Shown: positions 15,271-24,793 of the stretch, piece after piece
Layout of the letters: each line of letters begins with the position of its first letter
How positions within the stretch are numbered: the first letter of the stretch is position 1
Assembly: GCF_016902615.1 (NCBI RefSeq)
Contig: NZ_JACJMB010000021.1
Span: forward strand, 1 to 34,780
Reading direction: 5' to 3'
Origin: Collinsella tanakaei
GTDB taxonomy: Bacteria > Actinomycetota > Coriobacteriia > Coriobacteriales > Coriobacteriaceae
Length of the DNA: 34,780 bases
Program-made: the position numbers and the translations under genes
The notes under the pieces: model-generated
Told to the model about the DNA's origin: nothing
Database searches by the model: none
Seen by the model: the letters and a program-made list of their open reading frames with translations, nothing else

Positions 15271-17109
15271 ATGGAACATTTCCCGAACCGCAGAACCAAC
15301 CGCACCCAGGGGGCCGACCACCTGGCGCCCGTCTCGCGCGCCCAGATCGATGCGAACCGCGCGCGCCACGCCGCGGCAGGTCAGCATAACGCGCCGCAGC
15401 AGGCGCCGTCCGCCGCGATCGACCAGGCCACGCACGCCATGCCGGCGACCCAGCAACCCACCCGTGCCATGCCGGCCGGCAAGCAGCCCGCCGACACCGC
15501 ATCCGCCACGCAGCAGCCGACCCGCGCCATGCCCGCCATGGCCGAGGCGGCCCGCCGCGCACGGGTCCGCACCGATGACGTGCCCCGCCCGATGATGCCC
15601 GCGGGCGCTCCCGGACCGTCAGCCAACACGGCGGACGGTGCCCCCGCCGCCCCGCGCAAGCACCACCGCGCCGTCGCCATCGGCCTCGGCGTGGTCGCGG
15701 GCGCGCTCGTCATCGCCTACGCTGCGGGCGCCGTCGCGTTCTCCAACACCTACTATCCCAACACGACCATCGCCGGTATCGACGTCTCGCTCACCGACGC
15801 CGCCACGGCCGCCGAGCGCATCGAGCAGTCCGTCGGCACCTACTCGCTTGACGTATCGGGTCTCGGCTTCACCTGGAGCTACACCCCCGAGCCCGGCACG
15901 TTCAGCGTGGACGCCGACGAGGAGGCGGAAGCGGTGCTCGCCGCCAACGACTCCCTGCTGTGGCCGGTGCACCTCATCGCGCACCTCACGGGCGCCGCCG
16001 ACGGCGCGGATGACACCGATGCGCAGGACTCCTTTGCGGTCACCTATGACGAGGCCGCCTTCGAGGCCGCCCTCGGTGCCGCCATCGACGAGTTCAACGC
16101 ACCCCGCGCCGGCACCTTCGACGCCGCCGGCGCCTACGACGAGGCATCGGGCCAGTTCACCGTCGCGAAGGCCCGCTCGAGCCAGCGCCTGTCGCGCGAC
16201 GCCGTCATCGCCGCCGCCAAGGATGCCGTCGGCCATGCCGAGGTCGCTCTCGAGCTCGACGACTCGATGTACGAGCCGCTCGCGGGCGGCGCCACCGACG
16301 AGCAGCTGCAGGCGGCCTGCGACGCCGCCAACCAGATCATCGGCGTGAACGTCACCCTGAAATACGGCGACACGCCCATCGCCACGCTCGACGGCAAGAC
16401 CATGACGCAGTGGATCACGTTCGACGAGAACCTGAACCCCGTCCTCAACTCGGACGGCCTGTCCGGCTGGATCCGCGACCTCGCGGTGAACGCCCTCGAC
16501 ACGGTGGGCACGGAGCGCACCTACACGCGCGCCGACGGCAAGCAGGTCACCGTCTCGGGCGGCACGTTCGGCTGGGTGAGCGACGAGGCGGCGCTCGCGC
16601 AGACCATCCAGGACGCCGTCGCCACGAAGCAGACGGGCGACATCCAGGTCCCCACGAAGCAGACGGGCGACCGCTATGCGGGCAAGGGTCAGCGCGACTG
16701 GGGCGCCTATGTCGACATCGACCTCACCGAGCAGTGGGTGCGCTACTACGACGAGAACGACAACCTGCTGTGGCAGTCCGGCTGCATCTCCGGAAGCCCC
16801 GTCGACAACAACTACACCCCCACCGGCATCTATTACCTGAACAGCAACAGCGGCGCGGCGACGCTCGTGGGCGCCGACGAGGACGGCGACGGCGAGCCCG
16901 ACTACAAGACGCCCGTGAAGTACTGGATGCCGTTCGTGGGCGGCGCCGTCGGCCTGCACGACGCGGACTGGCAGGACCCCGACAACTTCGGCAACCCGAC
17001 GGCCTACGAGTGGACCGGCAGCCACGGCTGCGTGAACCTGCCGCCCGAGAAGGCCGCGGAGCTCTCGAGCATGATCACGGTGGGAACCTGCGTCATCACG
17101 CATTACTAG
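15271..17109 (+). CDS. L,D-transpeptidase (YkuD) with peptidoglycan-binding domain
   Basis: Cell-wall enzyme forming 3-3 (L,D) cross-links in peptidoglycan. The 612-residue protein has a long Pro/Ala/Gln-rich cytoplasmic N-terminus with repeated ATQQPTRAMPA (59-69 and 79-89). One membrane anchor follows (about 134-157), then an extracellular putative peptidoglycan-binding region (PG_binding_4-like, about 160-470), then a C-terminal YkuD domain. The catalytic motif is GSHGCVNLP with Cys587, and the upstream His is in GLHDADW. The YkuD domain carries an acidic insert, ADEDGDGEPDYK, with a calcium-loop-like DxDxDG pattern. Before the domain PTKQTGD is nearly duplicated. ATG 15271 is chosen because upstream codons lack family character, but its ribosome site is weak. 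Confidence 0.92.
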   Translation: MEHFPNRRTNRTQGADHLAPVSRAQIDANRARHAAAGQHNAPQQAPSAAIDQATHAMPATQQPTRAMPAGKQPADTASATQQPTRAMPAMAEAARRARVRTDDVPRPMMPAGAPGPSANTADGAPAAPRKHHRAVAIGLGVVAGALVIAYAAGAVAFSNTYYPNTTIAGIDVSLTDAATAAERIEQSVGTYSLDVSGLGFTWSYTPEPGTFSVDADEEAEAVLAANDSLLWPVHLIAHLTGAADGADDTDAQDSFAVTYDEAAFEAALGAAIDEFNAPRAGTFDAAGAYDEASGQFTVAKARSSQRLSRDAVIAAAKDAVGHAEVALELDDSMYEPLAGGATDEQLQAACDAANQIIGVNVTLKYGDTPIATLDGKTMTQWITFDENLNPVLNSDGLSGWIRDLAVNALDTVGTERTYTRADGKQVTVSGGTFGWVSDEAALAQTIQDAVATKQTGDIQVPTKQTGDRYAGKGQRDWGAYVDIDLTEQWVRYYDENDNLLWQSGCISGSPVDNNYTPTGIYYLNSNSGAATLVGADEDGDGEPDYKTPVKYWMPFVGGAVGLHDADWQDPDNFGNPTAYEWTGSHGCVNLPPEKAAELSSMITVGTCVITHY

Positions 17110-17112
17110 GGA

Positions 17113-17140
17113 AAAGGGAGGCACGTCGCCTCCCTTTTTC
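17113..17140 (+). terminator. Intrinsic terminator of the L,D-transpeptidase gene
   Basis: AAAGGGAGGC and GCCTCCCTTT form a perfect 10-bp stem with loop ACGTC, followed by TTC. It starts four bases after the stop codon. Confidence 0.9.
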
Positions 17141-17163
17141 ATGCACGCGAAACGCAGGCGCCC

Positions 17164-17192
17164 TGTCGCGTATCCGCGTGCGCCGCTATGAT
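17164..17192 (+). promoter_or_regulatory. Candidate promoter of the two-component operon
   Basis: TGTCGC (weak -35), a 17-base spacer and TATGAT (-10, 17187-17192), ending 42 bases before the response regulator ATG. The motif shared by the two transporter operons is not seen here. Confidence 0.4.
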
Positions 17193-17234
17193 GGGAAGGC
17201 GTCACCCGCACCACCGAAATCGGAAGGGACCGCC

Positions 17235-17924
17235 ATGTCCGCTCGCATCCTGCTTGTCGAAGACGACCCGCTCATCACCGGGACCCTCACCGAGCTGCTC
17301 GCCGACGAGGGCTATGCCGTGGACGCCGTCCGAACGCAGCGCGATGCCGCAGAGCTCCTTGGCGGTGCTGCCGCTTCGCCCTACCAGCTGGTCCTGCTCG
17401 ACGTAAGCCTCGCCGAGGGCAGCGGCTTTGCTGTGTGCGCCTTGGCGAAGCAAACCCACCCCGACCTGCCCGTCATCTTCCTCACCGCCTCAGACGACGA
17501 GGTCTCGACCGTCACGGGCCTCACCATGGGCGCCGACGACTACATCGCCAAGCCCTTCCGCCCGCGCGAGCTGCTCGCCCGCATCCAGGCCGCGATCCGC
17601 CGGAGCCGCCCGATGCGCTCGCGTCTGCTAAGACTCGGCGCCATCACCATCGACCCGGACAGCGCGCACGTGGAGCGCGATGGCACCGAGATCGCCCTGT
17701 CCGCCCTCGAGTACCGCCTGCTTCTGCTCTTCGCGCGCCATCCGGGCAAGCTCATCACGCGCGAGGCCATGCGCGACGCCCTTTGGGACGAGGCGGGCGC
17801 CTATATCGAGGAGAACACGCTATCGGTCTACATCCGCAGACTGCGCAACAAGATCGAAGACGACCCCGCGTCGCCGCAAATCATCGAAACGGTCCGCGGA
17901 CTCGGCTACCGCGCTCGGGCATAA
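17235..17924 (+). CDS. OmpR-family response regulator
   Basis: DNA-binding response regulator of 229 residues. The receiver domain shows acidic D10/D11, the phosphoacceptor D56 in LVLLDVSL, T84 and K106 in AKPFRP. The C-terminal winged helix (LSALEYRLLLLFARHPG, TLSVYIRRLRNKIE, VRGLGYRA) is typical. GGAAGGGAC precedes the ATG. The kinase gene starts nine bases after its stop, so the pair is co-transcribed. Two transporter operons downstream carry a shared upstream motif (19062-19077 and 23225-23241). I infer they are its targets, as in BceRS- and VanRS-like peptide-resistance systems. Confidence 0.95.
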   Translation: MSARILLVEDDPLITGTLTELLADEGYAVDAVRTQRDAAELLGGAAASPYQLVLLDVSLAEGSGFAVCALAKQTHPDLPVIFLTASDDEVSTVTGLTMGADDYIAKPFRPRELLARIQAAIRRSRPMRSRLLRLGAITIDPDSAHVERDGTEIALSALEYRLLLLFARHPGKLITREAMRDALWDEAGAYIEENTLSVYIRRLRNKIEDDPASPQIIETVRGLGYRARA

Positions 17925-17933
17925 GGGGGCCGT

Positions 17934-19001
17934 ATGCTCCGCAACCCCGAACTCGCCCGCTTCGCCGCCTGCTACCTGGCAGCAGCCCTCGCCTGCTGCA
18001 TTGCCGCCCAGCTCACCGCAGGCAACCCCGCCGCGCTCAGCGTCGCTGCCGCCGCCGTCGTGCTCGGTGCCGTCGTCGCCCTGTTCACCCGCGCACGCTA
18101 CCGCGCGCTCGCCCGGCTCGCCGCCGAGCTCGACCGCTGCCTGTCCGCTGAACGCCCCATCCGCATCGAGCGCGTCCGCGAGGGTGAGCTCGCCATCCTG
18201 GAAAACGAGATCGCGAAGCTTCTGCAGAAGCTCTCCGTGAGCGTGGAGCAGCTCGAGCGCGAACGCGGTTTGCTCGCCGATGCGCTCGCGGATATCTCGC
18301 ACCAGCTCAAGACGCCGCTCACCTCGCTTCGCCTCATGACGGAGCTGGCGCGCAAACAGACAGCAGCACTCGAGGGCGTCGACGGGGATGCGCGCGAGGG
18401 CCTCATGCGCCGCCTGCGCGCGATCGAGCGGTTGCAGGAGCAGGTCATGTGGCTCACGACCGCGCTGCTGAAGCTCGCCCGCATCGACGCCGGCGCGATC
18501 GCGCTCGAGCGCACGCCCGTCGATGTCGGCGAGCTCGTGCGCCGCGCTGCCGAACCCCTCGCCATCGCCTTCGACCTCGCGGACGTGGAGCTCGCCGTCG
18601 ACGTCGAGGACGGCTGCTCGTTTCCCGGCGACCTCGCCTGGACGGCCGAGGCGCTCACCAACATCCTCAAGAACTGCCTTGAGCACACGCCGGCCGCCGG
18701 CTGCGTGAGCATCCGCGCACACGAGGACGCGCTCGCTGTGCGCATCCGCGTGAGCGACACCGGAAGCGGCATCGCACCCGAGGACCTCCCCCACATCTTC
18801 GAGCGGTTCTACCGGGGGCACCGGGAGATCTCCAATAGCGCCGGAGAGCCGAATCCGGGCGGCGTCGGCATCGGGCTCGCCCTCGCGCGAAGCCTCATCG
18901 CCGCTCAGGACGGCCGCCTCGTGGCGGGAAACGTGGCGGATGCCGTCGGCAACGTCACGGGCGCCTTTTTCGAGATCGCCTTCTTCAAGACCGTGGTCTG
19001 A
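17934..19001 (+). CDS. Sensor histidine kinase with very short extracellular loop
   Basis: 355-residue membrane kinase. Two membrane segments (about 9-27 and 33-51) are separated by only a few residues, so there is almost no extracellular sensor domain, as in intramembrane-sensing kinases that read the state of a partner ABC transporter. A HAMP-like/coiled-coil linker (about 55-115) leads to the H-box DISHQLKTPL (His123). Then come the N box (NILKNCLEH), the G1 box (DTGSGIAPEDLP) and the G2 box (GGVGIGLALA). The neighbouring FtsX-type transporter supports a role in sensing envelope-active peptides, though the stimulus is not shown by sequence. Confidence 0.93.
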   Translation: MLRNPELARFAACYLAAALACCIAAQLTAGNPAALSVAAAAVVLGAVVALFTRARYRALARLAAELDRCLSAERPIRIERVREGELAILENEIAKLLQKLSVSVEQLERERGLLADALADISHQLKTPLTSLRLMTELARKQTAALEGVDGDAREGLMRRLRAIERLQEQVMWLTTALLKLARIDAGAIALERTPVDVGELVRRAAEPLAIAFDLADVELAVDVEDGCSFPGDLAWTAEALTNILKNCLEHTPAAGCVSIRAHEDALAVRIRVSDTGSGIAPEDLPHIFERFYRGHREISNSAGEPNPGGVGIGLALARSLIAAQDGRLVAGNVADAVGNVTGAFFEIAFFKTVV

Positions 19002-19061
19002 GGGCGATAGCGGCAGGCCGCCGCACAGACTCCGCGAGACCCCGACAGCCGTACTCCTGCG

Positions 19062-19077
19062 TGACAAAACCGTCATG
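19062..19077 (+). promoter_or_regulatory. Candidate response-regulator site, copy 1
   Basis: TGACAAAACCGTCATG, ending 75 bases before the start of the first transporter ATPase. It matches the site at 23225 (TGACAGAACCGTGACAG) in 11 of the first 12 positions. A possible -10, TATCGT, lies at 19112-19117. Binding by the adjacent regulator is inferred. Confidence 0.45.
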
Positions 19078-19151
19078 TGCGGGTCACGTGCGCGCAAGGC
19101 GCGCCGTCCACTATCGTAGGTGACCTATCGGCCGCAACGGAAAGGCCAGCT

Positions 19152-19832
<681 letters not shown>

Positions 19833-19834
19833 GC

Positions 19835-22729
19835 ATGTCCGTGTTCTCCCGCTTCGCACTCCGCTCGCTTGCGCGCAACCGCACGCGCACCGTCGTCTCC
19901 ATCATCGGCATCGCCCTGTCCTGCGCCCTTATCTGCGCGGTGCTGACCACCGTCGTGAGCATGAGCGACATGCTGTACCGAAGGACCGCCATCGACGAGG
20001 GCGCCTGGCAGGTCGAGGCGCCCTCGATCACGGCGGACGCGCTGTCCGGCCTCGAGGGCGACGCCCGCGTGCGCGACCACATCGAGGTGACCGAGCTCGG
20101 CGCCGTCGAGCTCGGCGAGGCGAATGCCGCCGATTTCGGCCAGTGGCTGTTCGTCAAGACCTGGCCTCAAAACCCCGCTGACGAAGAGATCCTCCCGGCC
20201 CCCGAGATCACGAGCGGCCGAGCCCCGCGGGCAGCCGGCGAGGTCGTGCTCCCCCACTATCTGGAAGGCGCAAACCTCGAGCCATGCGGTATCGAGGCGA
20301 GCGGTCCCCTTGAGGTCGGAAGCGGCATCTCGATGCAGCTGGGCACGCGCACGGTTACCCTTTTGGGTTCCGACCATGACCCGACGGAGCAAGCCATCGA
20401 CGGCACATCGCGCAGCGGCGCCTATTTCGATGAGGCCGAGGCCACCCAGAGCTTCACCGCGGACCTCGGGCGCCTCGACCTCACCGTCGTGGGCTTCTAC
20501 CGCGCCTACGGCTACTCCGGAACCCGGGCGCTCCAGGGCAACAGCGCCTACGTGAGCGCCACGGGCGGCGAAGCGGCGGCGGCGCTGGCAGACGACTCCC
20601 CCGCCACCTGCGTCTTCTCCCTCATCACCGTCTGGAACCCGAACGACGCCCCGGCGCTTGCCGACGAGCTCTCGCACGCGGCCACCGACAGCACCGGGAA
20701 GGCCACCACGCACAACGCGCTGTTGCGTTGGCAGGGCGTCACGGGCGGCTCCGAGATCTGGAACACGCTCTACCAGATCGCCGCGGTGCTCTCCGCGGTC
20801 ATCGTCATCGCCGGCGTCTCGCTCGTCTACAATTCGTTCGCCATCTCGGTGGCGGAGCGCACGAAGATGTTCGGCCTTCTGGCGTCGCTCGGGGCGAGCA
20901 GGCGGCAGCTGCGCCGCTGCGTGCTCACCGAGGCCCTGATCTTGGCTGTCATCGGCATCCCCATCGGCATCGTGCTCGGCATGGCGGGCTGCTACGCCGT
21001 CTTCCAGCTGACCGGCACGGGGCTCGCCGCCATGTTCGACGTCGACGCCTACGGCATGAGCGTGCAGGTGAGCGCAAGCCCCGCCGCTATCGGCATCGCC
21101 GCCCTGCTCGCCCTCGTCACCGTGCTCATCAGCGCATGGGTGCCCGCGCGCCGCGCGAGCCGCGTGTCCGCGGTGGACGCCATCCGCCAGACGCAGGACG
21201 TGAAGCTCGGGCGCCAGGCGCGTCTGCGCCGGCGCAGGGGTACTACGGCGGGCATGGGAACGGGCGTGCGTCCACATGACCTGGCGTATCGCATCTGCGG
21301 CGTTCCGGGGTTCATCGCGCACCGCAACCTCGCCCGCGCATCCTCCAAGGGGCGCGTCACGGTCGCCGCGCTCGGCATCTCGGTCGCGCTTCTCATCATC
21401 GCGGGCATCATCGGCGAGACGCTCGGCTACGCAAGCGGCACCGCTCTCGATACGGCGGGCAGCATCGACCTGTCCGTACGCATCGACGCCACGAGCGCCG
21501 ACACGGGCTCAGGCCCGCTGCTGCGCGACGACGGCAACGTCAACGGGGCCGCGCTGCAGGATACCCTGGCGCGCCTCGACGCGGACGCCCGGGCGCTCGA
21601 CGGCGCGGAGTCGATGGGCTACCACACCTCCTACGTGTCGGATATCGTCGTGCCCACCGACATGGTCTCGGACGCATCGCGGGGTTTCTTCGGCGTCCTG
21701 CTCGCCGACGGCAGCTGGTCCGGCCCGGTGTACGTCGACTTCATCGACGACGCCACCTGGAGCAGCTACGTCGCCTCGCTTGGACTCGATGCCGCCCAGT
21801 TCGAAGACCCCGCGCATCCGCGCGCCATAGCCCTGAACGAATACGATCGCAGCGAAGGCGGCACGTACGGCAGCTACTCCCCGCTCGCGGGTCCCGGTGC
21901 GATCGACGCCCTGACCTTTGATTCGAAAGACGGCCTGTTCGTCGGCGGCGTCGTATCGGATGACGCCGGAAACCCGTGCGTCTGGTACAGCGCCCCGGAC
22001 GGATCGGAGCAGATGGTCCCGCTCGACGAGGCCGTCGCCACCCGGGACGCCATCGAAGTCGGCGCGCTTGCGGACAGGGCCCCTGCGGGCATCACAACGC
22101 ATACGAGCACGCTGCACATCCTGCTGCCCGCCTCCGCCATCGCGCTCGCCGAGAACATGGGGTTTGCCGACGCGCAGATGGATTTCACGACAGCGGGCGA
22201 CGCCGCGGCGGCGTCCCGGTTCGAAGACGCCTTCGATGATGTCGCCGCATCCTTTCCCGAACTCGATTGCCAGTACAACAACACCGCCCAGACCAAGCAG
22301 CAAACGCGCATGATGTCCGAGACCGTCCAGACCTTCATCTACTGCTTCACCGCCATCTGCGGCCTTATCGCCGTCGCGAACGTCTTCAACACGCTCACGA
22401 ACTCACTCATCTTGAGGCGGCATGAGTTCGCGGTGCTCCGCTCCATCGGCATGGGTGCCCGCAGCTTCCGGCGCATGATCGCCTACGAGTGCGCGAGCTA
22501 CGCGCTGCGCGGCCTCGTGCTCGGCATCGTCCTGGCGGGAGCTGTCGACCTCGCCATCGCAGCCTCCATGTCCTCGTCGTTCACGACGTTTACGCCCGTG
22601 GTGCCCTGGGCGAACCTGCTTGCCGCCGCTGCCCTGGTCATCGTGGTCATCCTGATCAGCGTCGCCTACGCCTTGCAGGTGAACCGCGCATCGAGCATCG
22701 TCGACGCCCTGCGCGAGGAAGCGATCTAG
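19835..22729 (+). CDS. FtsX-like ABC transporter permease, large double-module type
   Basis: 964-residue permease. It has two modules, each with one membrane segment, a large extracytoplasmic domain and three further segments. Segments lie near 20-42, 310-335, 365-392, 410-435, 500-525, 835-860, 890-912 and 925-948. FtsX signatures are visible after the first module (YNSFAISVAERTKMFGLLASLGASRRQLRR, quoted only for its key FGLLASLGAS core) and in the second (RRHEFAVLRSIGMG). The second module starts at HRNLARASSKGR. This differs from single-module MacB and is larger than BceB. With the preceding ATPase it probably moves or frees a hydrophobic substrate at the outer face of the membrane. Confidence 0.92.
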   Translation: MSVFSRFALRSLARNRTRTVVSIIGIALSCALICAVLTTVVSMSDMLYRRTAIDEGAWQVEAPSITADALSGLEGDARVRDHIEVTELGAVELGEANAADFGQWLFVKTWPQNPADEEILPAPEITSGRAPRAAGEVVLPHYLEGANLEPCGIEASGPLEVGSGISMQLGTRTVTLLGSDHDPTEQAIDGTSRSGAYFDEAEATQSFTADLGRLDLTVVGFYRAYGYSGTRALQGNSAYVSATGGEAAAALADDSPATCVFSLITVWNPNDAPALADELSHAATDSTGKATTHNALLRWQGVTGGSEIWNTLYQIAAVLSAVIVIAGVSLVYNSFAISVAERTKMFGLLASLGASRRQLRRCVLTEALILAVIGIPIGIVLGMAGCYAVFQLTGTGLAAMFDVDAYGMSVQVSASPAAIGIAALLALVTVLISAWVPARRASRVSAVDAIRQTQDVKLGRQARLRRRRGTTAGMGTGVRPHDLAYRICGVPGFIAHRNLARASSKGRVTVAALGISVALLIIAGIIGETLGYASGTALDTAGSIDLSVRIDATSADTGSGPLLRDDGNVNGAALQDTLARLDADARALDGAESMGYHTSYVSDIVVPTDMVSDASRGFFGVLLADGSWSGPVYVDFIDDATWSSYVASLGLDAAQFEDPAHPRAIALNEYDRSEGGTYGSYSPLAGPGAIDALTFDSKDGLFVGGVVSDDAGNPCVWYSAPDGSEQMVPLDEAVATRDAIEVGALADRAPAGITTHTSTLHILLPASAIALAENMGFADAQMDFTTAGDAAAASRFEDAFDDVAASFPELDCQYNNTAQTKQQTRMMSETVQTFIYCFTAICGLIAVANVFNTLTNSLILRRHEFAVLRSIGMGARSFRRMIAYECASYALRGLVLGIVLAGAVDLAIAASMSSSFTTFTPVVPWANLLAAAALVIVVILISVAYALQVNRASSIVDALREEAI

Positions 22730-22888
22730 GGAACCGCCGGCCAAAGGATTTCAGCGTTCGCCCGAGGCGGGGCCCGCCGGCGACGGAAATGAGCTCTCCG
22801 GCGGGCACGCGGCGCCGTGCGTCGACCGCGCGGCGCCGCGGACAGCGCGAACCAGGCTTGGAGCCTCCCGTTCCAGACACCCGCAGAT
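22730..22888. other. Gene-free stretch with two GC-rich stem-loops
   Basis: GCCCGCCGG (22772-22780) pairs with CCGGCGGGC (22798-22806), and CGCGGCGCCG (22808-22817) pairs with CGGCGCCGCG (22831-22840). Neither has a T tract, so they are not standard terminators, although the first lies about 43 bases after the permease stop. No coding region is supported in 22730-23302; open frames there lack ribosome sites and family similarity. Confidence 0.4.
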
Positions 22889-23055
22889 CCTCGAGGGCCC
22901 ACTTTCAGTACTTTTTTCAGGCCCTGCCGTCAAGCATGCCAGATGACCAGAATGGACACTAGGTTCTACCTGCGGTTTTATTGAACGCGTTGCCGCTGAG
23001 CAACGTCCTCTTGAGCATGTGCCCGCAAAAAAGTACTGAAAGTGGGCCCTCGAGG
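22889..23055. repeat. 167-bp element with perfect 29-bp terminal inverted repeats (MITE-like)
   Basis: Positions 22889-22917 (CCTCGAGGGCCCACTTTC, then AGTACTTTTTT) are the exact reverse complement of 23027-23055, with about 109 bases between. The centre has no open reading frame of note. Just inside both ends a TGC..TCAAG-like pattern recurs weakly. No target duplication is evident outside the repeats. The architecture fits a small non-autonomous transposable element. A paired regulatory or RNA-hairpin role is the alternative. The interior is less GC-rich than the flanking genes. Confidence 0.65.
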
Positions 23056-23100
23056 TTTCAGGAGCGAACCTGCCGCCATCCCGGACCGCCCCTGCAGGCC

Positions 23101-23135
23101 AAAAACGACGCCCCGCCCACTGGCACGAGGCGTCG
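23101..23135 (-). terminator. Minus-strand terminator-like hairpin with no gene upstream of it
   Basis: CGACGCC (23106-23112) and GGCGTCG (23129-23135) form a 7-bp stem. On the minus strand it is followed by TTTTTGG. No minus-strand gene ends here, so it may end a small antisense transcript or be a relic. Confidence 0.45.
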
Positions 23136-23224
23136 CGGTGTCTTGCAGCAGCCAAAGCGGACACGCAGCACCCTACTTACCCACCAGGCGATTCCATACC
23201 GTTCGCAGATTCGCCCCGCCGGCA

Positions 23225-23255
23225 TGACAGAACCGTGACAGTTCCTGCGTATGCT
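23225..23255 (+). promoter_or_regulatory. Candidate response-regulator site, copy 2, with -10
   Basis: TGACAGAACCGTGACAG contains TGACAG twice, 11 bases apart, the spacing expected of OmpR-type dimers. TATGCT (23250-23255) follows as a possible -10. The site ends 61 bases before the adaptor ATG and matches the site at 19062. Confidence 0.5.
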
Positions 23256-23302
23256 GAATCACAACGCTCACCGAATGCACCCCGACCGAATCGAGGGAGA
23301 TC

Positions 23303-24793
23303 ATGACCGACGACACCACGCCCGCAGCCCCCGCCCGCGACGCGCTGGAGACCCTGACGCCCGACACCGCCTCGCCCGAGGGCTTGAGTGCAACCGATGC
23401 CCAGGTGTACGACCAGCTGAAGCAGCGCCGGGCCGAACGCCGGCGCAAGAAGCTCATCCGCCGAGGCATCGCGGCGGGCATCGTCGCGGCGGTCATCATC
23501 GCCGGTGTCGTTGCGGTGAACGTCTTGACGCAGGAGCCCGAGACGGTCGCGGAGCCCGTGACCGAGATGGCCATGGCGGGCAGCTATATCGATGCCGTGG
23601 ACGCCTCCGGCTCGCTCGAGCCGCTCTCCTCCGTCGTGATCACCCCCACCGTCGACGGCACCATCTCCGAGATCCGCGTCGCTGCCGGCCAGCAGGTCGC
23701 CGAGGGCGACCTGCTCATGGTGATCGACAACCCCGACCTCGACTTGGCCGTCGAGGATGCGAAGCGCAACCTCGAGGCGGCTCAAGAGAGCCTCGCTTCC
23801 GCTCGCCGCGCACGCGACGACGCCTACGCCCAGGCACAAGAGGCGCGGGCCGCCCAGGCGCGCGCCGACGAGCTCGCGCTCCAGACCGCGCAGGCGCAGG
23901 CGCAGGCGCAGACGGACGGAAGCGATATCCAGTTGCTCGACAGCGCGGGTGCAACCACGGACGCCGCGCCCGCACCGGGCGGCACGGACGTCGTCGTCGA
24001 GGTCGATACCCAGGCGGCGGAAGATGCCGTCAGCGCAGCTGAGCGCGGCGTCGAGAGCGCCCAGGCGGCCCTTGACCAGGCGGTGGCCAAGGCGAACGAG
24101 CGCCAGGTCACCTCCCCGCTCTCCGGTAGCGTCGTCGTCATGAACGCGCAGGTGGGCGCCTCGCCCCTAGGTGGCGGCGAGGGCGGCAGCGCCGGCTCCC
24201 TCATGCAAATCGCCGACCTCTCCCAGATGAAGGTCACCATCCAGGTGAGCGAGCAGGACATCGCGAGCGTGGCCCAGGGCCAGACGGCCACCGTCACCTT
24301 CCCGGCCTTCGAGGACATCGTCTTGCAGGGCACGGTCCAAAACATCGCATCGGTCGCGTCGGGCTCGGGCAGCGTCGACATGTACACCGGGCAGAGCTCG
24401 GTCACCTTCGCGGTCGACATCCTCATCCCCGAACCCGACCCGCGCCTGAAGCCGGGCATGACTGCGCAGGTGAGCATCGTCACCCAGCAGCTCGACAACG
24501 TCGTGATGGTCTCGCCGATGGCGCTTCTGACCGATGACGGGGCAAGCTACTACGTCATGGTGGAGACCGACCCCGAGACGCATGCCGCCGAGCGCCGCGA
24601 CGTCGAGGTCGCGGCCCGAAACGAGAACTTCGCCGTCGTGGGCGCCGCCGACGGGGCCGCGCCGGGCGACCCGAACGCTCCAGATGAGGGCAACGGACTC
24701 GCGCCGGCGCCGATATCCGACGGCGACATCCTGATCATCTCGGGCGGCTCCATGGACCTCTCGATGACGGACATGGCTGCGAGCGCATCATGA
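23303..24793 (+). CDS. Efflux periplasmic-adaptor-like (MacA/HlyD) membrane-fusion protein
   Basis: 496-residue adaptor anchored by one membrane segment (about 55-75) after a charged cytoplasmic N-terminus. It has the usual order: first half of a lipoyl/barrel-sandwich domain ([20 protein letters not shown]), an Ala/Gln-rich coiled-coil hairpin (about 150-275, including AQAQAQAQ from a short in-frame DNA repeat), the second lipoyl half ([17 protein letters not shown]), then beta-barrel and membrane-proximal parts. GAGGGAG precedes the ATG. Its stop overlaps the ATPase start by four bases (ATGA). In a Gram-positive-type envelope it would couple the MacB-like pair to wall or substrate rather than to an outer-membrane channel (inference). 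Confidence 0.92.
   Translation: MTDDTTPAAPARDALETLTPDTASPEGLSATDAQVYDQLKQRRAERRRKKLIRRGIAAGIVAAVIIAGVVAVNVLTQEPETVAEPVTEMAMAGSYIDAVDASGSLEPLSSVVITPTVDGTISEIRVAAGQQVAEGDLLMVIDNPDLDLAVEDAKRNLEAAQESLASARRARDDAYAQAQEARAAQARADELALQTAQAQAQAQTDGSDIQLLDSAGATTDAAPAPGGTDVVVEVDTQAAEDAVSAAERGVESAQAALDQAVAKANERQVTSPLSGSVVVMNAQVGASPLGGGEGGSAGSLMQIADLSQMKVTIQVSEQDIASVAQGQTATVTFPAFEDIVLQGTVQNIASVASGSGSVDMYTGQSSVTFAVDILIPEPDPRLKPGMTAQVSIVTQQLDNVVMVSPMALLTDDGASYYVMVETDPETHAAERRDVEVAARNENFAVVGAADGAAPGDPNAPDEGNGLAPAPISDGDILIISGGSMDLSMTDMAASAS

Noticed and set aside
23888-23912. CAGGCG-type tandem hexamers as a possible phase-variation tract
   Set aside because: The unit is six bases and in frame (Ala-Gln repeats in the coiled coil), so slippage changes length but does not switch expression.
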